In this document: positions 50,701-56,700 of the stretch, piece after piece
Layout: each line of letters opens with the position of its first letter
Numbering within the stretch: position 1 is the stretch's first letter
Source of the DNA: CS3-C152 sp964347025
Lineage (GTDB): Archaea; Aenigmatarchaeota; Aenigmatarchaeia; QMZP01; QMZT01
Direction: 5' to 3'
DNA: 64,000 nt
Assembly (NCBI GenBank): GCA_964347025.1
Contig: CAYFWU010000003.1
Location: forward strand, 7,852 to 71,851
The notes under the pieces: model-generated
Databases searched by the model: none
What the model was told of the DNA's origin: nothing
Seen by the model: the letters and a program-made list of their open reading frames with translations, nothing else
Program-made: the position numbers and the translations under genes

Positions 50701-53700
50701 ACTTTGCCAGCCGAATCCCAATCGCAGGTGTATGAGCCATTGCCAAGATCAGTGGTGCTGTTACACCAGTAGATATTAATGCCGTTTTCATTGGTAAGTT
50801 TGAATTTAACAGTCGCTCCTGCGATGAAATTGAAACAATCGTCTACCACATTACCTGTCAGGTTTGCGTATCTTTCTTCTGTCTCAGAATAATCACCACT
50901 GCCACCCGTTATTTCGTTGGCCAAATCGTCCACCATCTTAACGACAAACTCGTCGGACTGATTGGGTTTATAGCAGGTTCCTCCCGTTGTGTTTACCTTC
51001 CATTTATGCTCACAGCTGGTCACGTTGACCTGATAATTGCAGTCTGGGGTGAAGGTGTAATTCCAAAATCCGTCATCTGAGTCGGTTGTAGTTTCCAGAA
51101 TGTAGTCACCATCTGCCTTCACATAAAACCTTCCTGATGTCGTTGTTATTGATGACTGATTGTCTGTGTCATTCCCATAAGTGGACAGGGCTGTTGAGTT
51201 ATACTGGCTTAGTGGATAGGTAAAATTCCTTAAATTCAATACCGTATTGTTCCCGACTGCATGCTGGATTATGATGCTATCTCCCTCCAAATTAAAAGAT
51301 TCTATTGTCGTTTCGCTTTTAGTCCCAACACTGTCAGTTGCGTTGAATTTATACTGAATGGTTCCGACCTCGCTGCAGGTGTATTGCCTTGTCCAATTAA
51401 ATTCCGTTTTATTGCAGGTTGTGCAATTGTAGTTTGTAGGCGATATCTCTGTCCATTCTCCACTACTCACCTTCTCCCAGAAGTGAATATAAACAGTATC
51501 ATTCGTAACATCGGTTACGTTTACAAAGAAGGTAAACGATTGAGCTCCCCAACTTCCTGACGCCGGTTCAACCTTATAATCTTCAAGTACTGGCGGATTT
51601 TCCAAGAAGAAAGTGTCGGGTTCGTATTTGTAGGAGGTGACATTGTAATAGTACTGTTTCCTTGAGAAGACCGATACATTATACCAGCCTGCAGGGGCAT
51701 CTGCAGAATTCCAGGTACACTCGTAAACGTTTGCTCCCAGCTTCGTTATAGACGTGCATGATGTGTTGAAGTTCCAAAAGTCGTTTGTTAAGTTAAACCA
51801 TATGTCGCCTTGGTCAATTTCAATAGCCTCCTCGCAATAGTTTTCGACAATCGCCTGGAAAAATACCCCCTCCCCTGAAGTGTAGTTTACACTACCATCC
51901 GGCTTTTGTATAGTGTTGTTTAAAATTCCTGTCACGTTGAAGTCGTAATCCTCTGATTGCGCATCCGCACAAAGGTTCGGGTCTTGATTTGTTGTAATTA
52001 TAACGTACCAGTTGTGCGGACCCACCTCATATTCCTCGTCAATAGTAGGTGTGCTAGCGTTGTCGCATGTTGCAGTGAAGTTATACGTAACAATCCCGGA
52101 AGCATTGGTTGTCAGAGAATGACCGGAATCCCATGTCGCTCCCGATCCGGTTCCCACTTTCGTTATGTACATTGTAACGCTTTCTCCAGCTCCAACAGGA
52201 CCCCCAGCTCCGTATTCTATCTTCACCCAGACATCTGTCCAGTTGATCTGGTCCAAAGCAGAATCATTCACGTAATCGAAATTTATCCCGCGGATCCGGA
52301 TGTCTCTGTTGCTTGTCTGCGTCCCGTTCCACCCGCCCATTATTGACTGATCTGTCGTGTTCAGGCTGTAGACACCTGCGCCAGAAACATTAACAGTGAA
52401 GTTGCCCACATGTATCCATGCAGAGCCGTTGTAGATTTCGAGTTGCAGGGTATTGTTGTTATTTCCCCTTGCCACAGAACCTGAATTGTTGTAATAGGAG
52501 ACGTTAACGGTTACGTTGATTAAGGATATGTTGTCCAGTTCTTGGCTGGTCACATCCTGGTATGTAGTCCAGGAGGTTGTCGATTCATTATCTCCACCCC
52601 CCTCACCTGTAACATTTATCTCATCGGTGAATATGTACTCGCCGTTGTAAGTGGCGTCCTGCCAAATCCTTATATAAACACTTGAATTATCCTCCACACA
52701 ACTGTCTATTGCAGACAAATTGGTATTATAGGACTGACTGAACCCCGTGGCGGGATTAATGTCCACTACTTCAACCCACGTGGCTCCTTCATTGCAGGTA
52801 AATTCTAAAGAAAGTTGTTCATTGGGAGATTCATAAGTATCAGCACAATCACTGAAAACCCATGAGATATTTATGTTCGTGTACCCTGTTGTATCCACGC
52901 TGTGATTTACACCAGTACAATATCCAGGATCACATTGGTGTCCACCAGCGCCCCCGTCACCTCCTACTGTCTGCATGTAATAAGTATCACTACACAGTGT
53001 AGTGCAGCCTGTGCTCACAATTGAGGCTATTTCGTCCGCACCCCTGTCAGTCCAGTTTATCCAGGCTGAAGCATCGTTGTTGTTTACCCCTGAACAGCTT
53101 CCGCAGCTAAAATCTCCGGATTCAAAACCATCATAGAATATAACGGTCCTTCCAGTACTTCCTTGCGCCTTTTTCTGGATTTCCCCGGTTTCCTGATCGT
53201 CCGTGGTCAGTGAATTGCTCTTGTATTTGACAAGGACGGAAAGCGTGAGGTTGGTTTTATCTGCAGACCTGTTCGTGTTTTCGTCATCACCCGAAATGAC
53301 TTCATAGGTGTAGTTCAGATCAGGATTGCAGGGCAGGGACAGCTGAACAGGCACGAATGTTTTCCTGTCCATTGCGAGAGGTGCGCTGTACATGCTGTAG
53401 GGGCTTTTGGTGACCGTTAAGGTGAACTGGGAGAAGGTTTGATTACCTGTGTATTCGTATAAAGCGTAGGTAACAGCCTGCTGGGGGATGGTCCCGTCAG
53501 CTGACGTGTTGATTTCAAAGACCGTGTCGCCGTTGATATCGGTCAGCTTGACAGTCGCGTTCCCCACGGGATTCGCTCCGTATTTGACCGTTACGTCAAG
53601 CGCGTACTTTCGGAAGAACGTCCCGTTGTCAGCGTACCAGTTAAAATTCCAGGTATCGGATATAATGTTAATGGTAGTTCCGTTTGAAGATCCTGCTGAA

Positions 53701-56700
53701 AACCCGTAGCCATCTTCTATATTTATTTTCTTCTCTGTTGTTTGGTTTATAGCGGATCCGTTGATGATCAGATCAACGTAAGACGTATACGTCCCACAAT
53801 CATCGCTCACTGTAAAGACATCTGTTAAATATTCTTCGCCCTTTGTATAGTTTACCTGTATTGCCTGCATGTAGTCGTATATCTGGCTAACGTTCTTGGT
53901 TTCGTTAACAATTATCTCTCCGCTGTGGAAGTAAACCGGAGTGACGTTCGTTGTCTCGTAACCGTCAATAAAGAAGACAGATCCATTGTCATAGTAGACT
54001 GTATAATCATCTTTATTCACGACTCCCAGCGGAGTAAGCGTGGTGGAATCCATGCCTTCCACGTTGAGTATTTGGAAGTGTTCTGACTGTGTTACAGGTG
54101 TTCCTAATAGCTGGATCATGTCATCCGTTCCCACATCACCAGCCTCGCTAAAGTTACTGAATTCATGTTGAGTTGGTGGGTTGTAAGTTATTCCTGTCTG
54201 GGCTTCTGCCTCTGATTGCGTGTAATTCGTACACCATGTACATGGATGGGCATACAAAACAGTGTCCAACGCTATCGGGCTTGTCAGCTCCATGAGCGCT
54301 TCGGAGAACTTGTATCCGTACTTCCTGTAGTAGAATTCATGTGGAGTGTAATTGGCCTGCGGCTGGCTGACGTCTGAAATTATCTGCAGTCTTTTGAAAC
54401 TAAGGATCTGTTCTGCTATTGTTCCGTTAGAGTACGAGGAGACGTTGAAAACAAGCCTGCCCTGAAGATCCCTCGCAGCGACTGTTACACTCCCTAGGTC
54501 ATTGTTTGCGGTATCCTTAATACCCAGGTTGAAAGAACTCTGTCTGAGTATGTAGTTGTCGCTGGCGCTACCACCACCGCAGCCGTTATAATCTATGTTA
54601 CCTTCGTCAAAAGTCGAATCTATCGCTATGAGATAATGCCCTGTACCCATTCGAATGTCATCGGTGTTATCGTAACCTGAGTAACCTCTGACTGAACCAT
54701 GCGCATAACATATCCTTATTCCAGCTTCTGCATCGTGGATGAGTAGGTTGGTGAACGGTTTCGGGGGCTCACCACTCATCTCCATTCCGTACCTTCCGTT
54801 GTAGAAAGCATAGTCATTCATGGTTGTATTTGCCGGAACGTAGAGTATGCCATAGCTTCCGCTCTTTGCGTATCGTTGGAACGTAAACCTGTTTATTGTG
54901 ACACTTGCGGTGCTATACCCACCGCCAGGCTCGTTGTCCATGGAGCCCGGAGAGCCTGCATCAATGTTGTTTCTAAGGGTGGTGTATATGATTTTGTAAG
55001 TGGTATCAAAGAACCGCAGTTCCCCACCATTATCAGCGTCATTGTAATCATCATATGCACACATGGCTGCCTGGTCGCAGAGCTCGGTAGCGACATTACT
55101 TTCTATGTAAGACCCCTGTTCTGGCTGGCCCGAAGCTGTTTCCTGGCCGAAAATCAGATGTCCGTTTTCCAAAACCTGCCAGTTGTAGTTCATCCTTATA
55201 ATATCGTTCGTCGACTTGAGCCAGCTGACGGCGTCGGTGGCGTTACCAACTCTCAACAGTTCATCGAAAATGAAGTAGTTCCCATATTGAGTTACACCTC
55301 CGCTACACATGACCGCTACATCTTCTATGGTGTAAGGCGAGGCCTCCGTTCCCTCGGTAACCGTTATCGTTCCTCCAGTGGTGTTGGTGCCGCAAGTTAT
55401 CGAGTGCCTGTGTTCCGGGTCGTACTCGAAGATTACTTCCTCCTTGGCAATTTTCATGTCTTTGATTTTTTTTAATAAATTTTTCCCATCGAATTTTTTG
55501 TCGGCGATGTAGGTATACGTTCCACCGTGGGTGAACAGGCTGTCTTTCATCTCGGTGTCGGAAGAGAGGTAGAAGACTGTTGGGAGATTGAATTCGTCCC
55601 TCTGCATGTTGAACCTGTCGAGCCTGACCCTGGACCCTTCCTCGGTATATATGTTGTTCATAACGCCTTGGTGGAACACCCTGTAGGTTTCGGGGTAGCA
55701 TTTCTCGAACCTCTTAGAACACTTCACGACCGTTGGGTGGAAGACGCTGTATTTTGAATCGTAAAAGCTGAGGGAGCCGCCTTCATACACATATATTGCT
55801 GAGTTATGGGATAGCTCGTCTTTCTCAGAGACGTTGGCATTTATCCAACACCCATTCCCCCCCTCTTCATTACCGAACTGGAGGTCACCTTCTGCCAGAA
55901 CCTCTATTGGCTTGTTCAGCATTATGTAAAGGTCCTCAGCCAGCACCTTTGTCTCGTTTTTCCCGTCCCCTACCTGCAGCCCGGAGTTAATCTCGAGATA
56001 TGTGTAGAATTTATTTACCTTCCCCCAACCGTTTGCCTGATCAGCTTCGTGAATATCTGTTAATTTGCACGGATTAAGAGAAGTGCAATGTTCACCGTCA
56101 CCAACGATCCTTATAATGTCGGTTTTTGGGTCATAAGATAGCCAGGCATATTCTGGGGATATACATTTTACTTCCAATTCAAAACTTTTAGAATCTTTGC
56201 TTCCCTCTTTGTTTTCTGCCATAACGTTCAAAGTGAAAATTCCGCACTCATTCGCTTTTAACTTCCAAACAAAATACGCAGAATCATTCTCCCCCAGGTA
56301 AGGGATAATTTTAATGCTGTTTTCATATTCGAAAACCTTCGGGGCTTCGAGAGCGATAGTTATGTTTTCTGAAAAGTTATAGAATGAAGTAACCTTAACC
56401 TCGACCTCAAATTCATCTGAGACATTAACTGTATCGTTATACTTAACATCCGTTATTCTGATTTCGGGAGGCATGAAGGTTATGTTAGTCTCGTTTACAG
56501 GCTCGGTCACATTTATTGTTATGTTGGTGGTTTCATTGCCGATCGTTACGTTTGTTTCATTTATCGGAATGGTTAAATTTATTGGTTCAGTCTGGTTCGT
56601 GGTTTCATTTGTGGTCACGTTCGTGGGCTCAATGGAAGTTTCATTGACTGTTTCATTTATAGTCACGTTAGGAGGCTCTATAATTGTTTCATTACTGATG

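Larger units (their letters stand above)
21200..51940 (-). repeat. Array of about 21 three-module (A-B-C) Ig-like repeats in the giant protein
   Basis: Module A (about 95 residues) starts YGDLxNxxxxPxG and contains a DDC...C pair, a CTWDS core and GWYNVTMxS. Module B (about 110 residues) starts GGWGxxFNFTVNVTDxD, often has CxxC in the middle and ends IGTWYYKFNATD. Module C (about 100 residues) starts VNRS, has NDTD, a TNSSGY turn and a cysteine near its end. By eye I count 21 A, 23 B and about 21 C modules, mostly in strict order A-B-C. The first A is near 51935 and the last near 21440. Conserved cysteines suggest one or more disulphides per module, and acidic DxDxDN turns in B could bind calcium (inference). 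Confidence 0.9.

Noticed and set aside
21200..51940. CRISPR array or phage repeats
   Set aside because: The repeats are degenerate protein-coding modules in frame, with no constant repeat-spacer pattern.
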